The position numbers and the translations under genes are program-made. A stretch of DNA of 6,184 bases, taken from JBOHWJ01 sp050736615. GTDB lineage: Bacteria > Desulfobacterota > Binatia > Binatales > Binataceae. Below are positions 5,972-6,184 of the stretch, in pieces. The stretch covers positions 1-6,184 of the forward strand of contig JBOHWL010000199.1 of NCBI GenBank assembly GCA_050736615.1, in the 5' to 3' direction. The notes below the pieces were generated by a model that saw only the letters and a list, made by a program, of their open reading frames with translations, ran no database searches and was not told where the DNA came from. Every line of letters starts with the position of its first letter. Position 1 is the first letter of the stretch.

Positions 5972-6184
5972 AGAATCCTTGCGCAAGCTTCATTATTCCG
6001 AACGGAATTCGCGAAGGAGGAAGCACAGTTTACCGTGAGCGAGTCGAAGCGCAAAGCGATCATTCCCTTGGAGTAGAGCAAAGACTCGTCGCGCCGCGAT
6101 CATAAGAGACTGCCGTACGGTAATCTTGTGTCCATATGCGAGGTGGAAATGCGCATGACCGGGAAATCATGAACCCCACAGACC
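5972..6184. other. Distal intergenic region after malQ; possible start of a truncated gene at the edge
   Basis: No solid gene is visible in these 213 bases. Seen: palindromes TTGCGCAA (5979-5986), ATTCCG-AA-CGGAAT (5995-6008) and CCGTACGG (6113-6120). A strong AAGGAGG (6014-6020) is followed 14 bases later by a GTG (6035) opening only a 13-codon frame (stop 6074-6076), which is too distant and too short to trust. Near the end GAGGTGG (6140-6146) precedes an ATG at 6155 (five codons, stopping at TGA 6170-6172) whose stop overlaps another ATG at 6169 that stays open to the edge (M-N-P-T-D). The latter could be the start of the next gene. No T tract follows any of the hairpins, so no terminator of malQ is called. 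Confidence 0.4.

Noticed and set aside
6035..6076. A 13-codon GTG frame after a strong AAGGAGG downstream of malQ
   Set aside because: The spacing of 14 bases is too long and the product too short. It could be a gene remnant, but nothing in the following bases restores a frame that I recognise.

Overview
The window is a GC-rich (roughly 60% by eye), gene-dense bacterial stretch with six well-supported protein genes and no RNA gene, CRISPR array, insertion sequence or phage gene that I can see. The families present (an alkyl-DHAP-synthase-like FAD oxidase, a SufT-type DUF59 protein, a small TPR protein, an SDR dehydrogenase, a tandem EthD-domain protein and a GH77 amylomaltase) suit an environmental Gram-negative such as a deltaproteobacterial or Binatota-like lineage. 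That placement is a guess from gene content, not a phylogenetic result.

Layout: positions 64-1668 (+) encode the FAD-linked oxidase, preceded by a good Shine-Dalgarno. A 124-base convergent gap follows. Positions 1793-2095 (-) encode the DUF59/SufT-like Fe-S assembly factor. A divergent intergenic region (2096-2265) holds a plausible minus-strand promoter and an inverted repeat. From there three plus-strand genes run closely spaced and probably form one transcript: a three-TPR protein (2266-2625), an SDR oxidoreductase (2667-3428) and a duplicated EthD-domain protein (3473-4120), with gaps of only 41 and 44 bases. A 291-base gap then contains a perfect 11-bp hairpin that looks like a REP-type intergenic palindrome. 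It is followed by malQ (4412-5971, +). The final 213 bases carry no convincing gene, only small inverted repeats, a strong but badly spaced Shine-Dalgarno and a possible start of a gene running off the window.

How the genes work together: the SDR and EthD pair suggests a catabolic or lipid/aromatic oxidation step using NAD(P)H chemistry, with the TPR protein as a possible accessory scaffold. SufT supports Fe-S protein maturation and MalQ handles maltodextrin or glycogen turnover. The FAD oxidase belongs to the alkylglycerone-phosphate-synthase group, but no other ether-lipid gene is visible. I see no evidence of a new defence or mobile system. The most unusual items are the EthD duplication, a probable loss of an active-site arginine in the AGPS-like protein, and the hairpin element overlapping a signal-peptide-like micro-ORF upstream of malQ.
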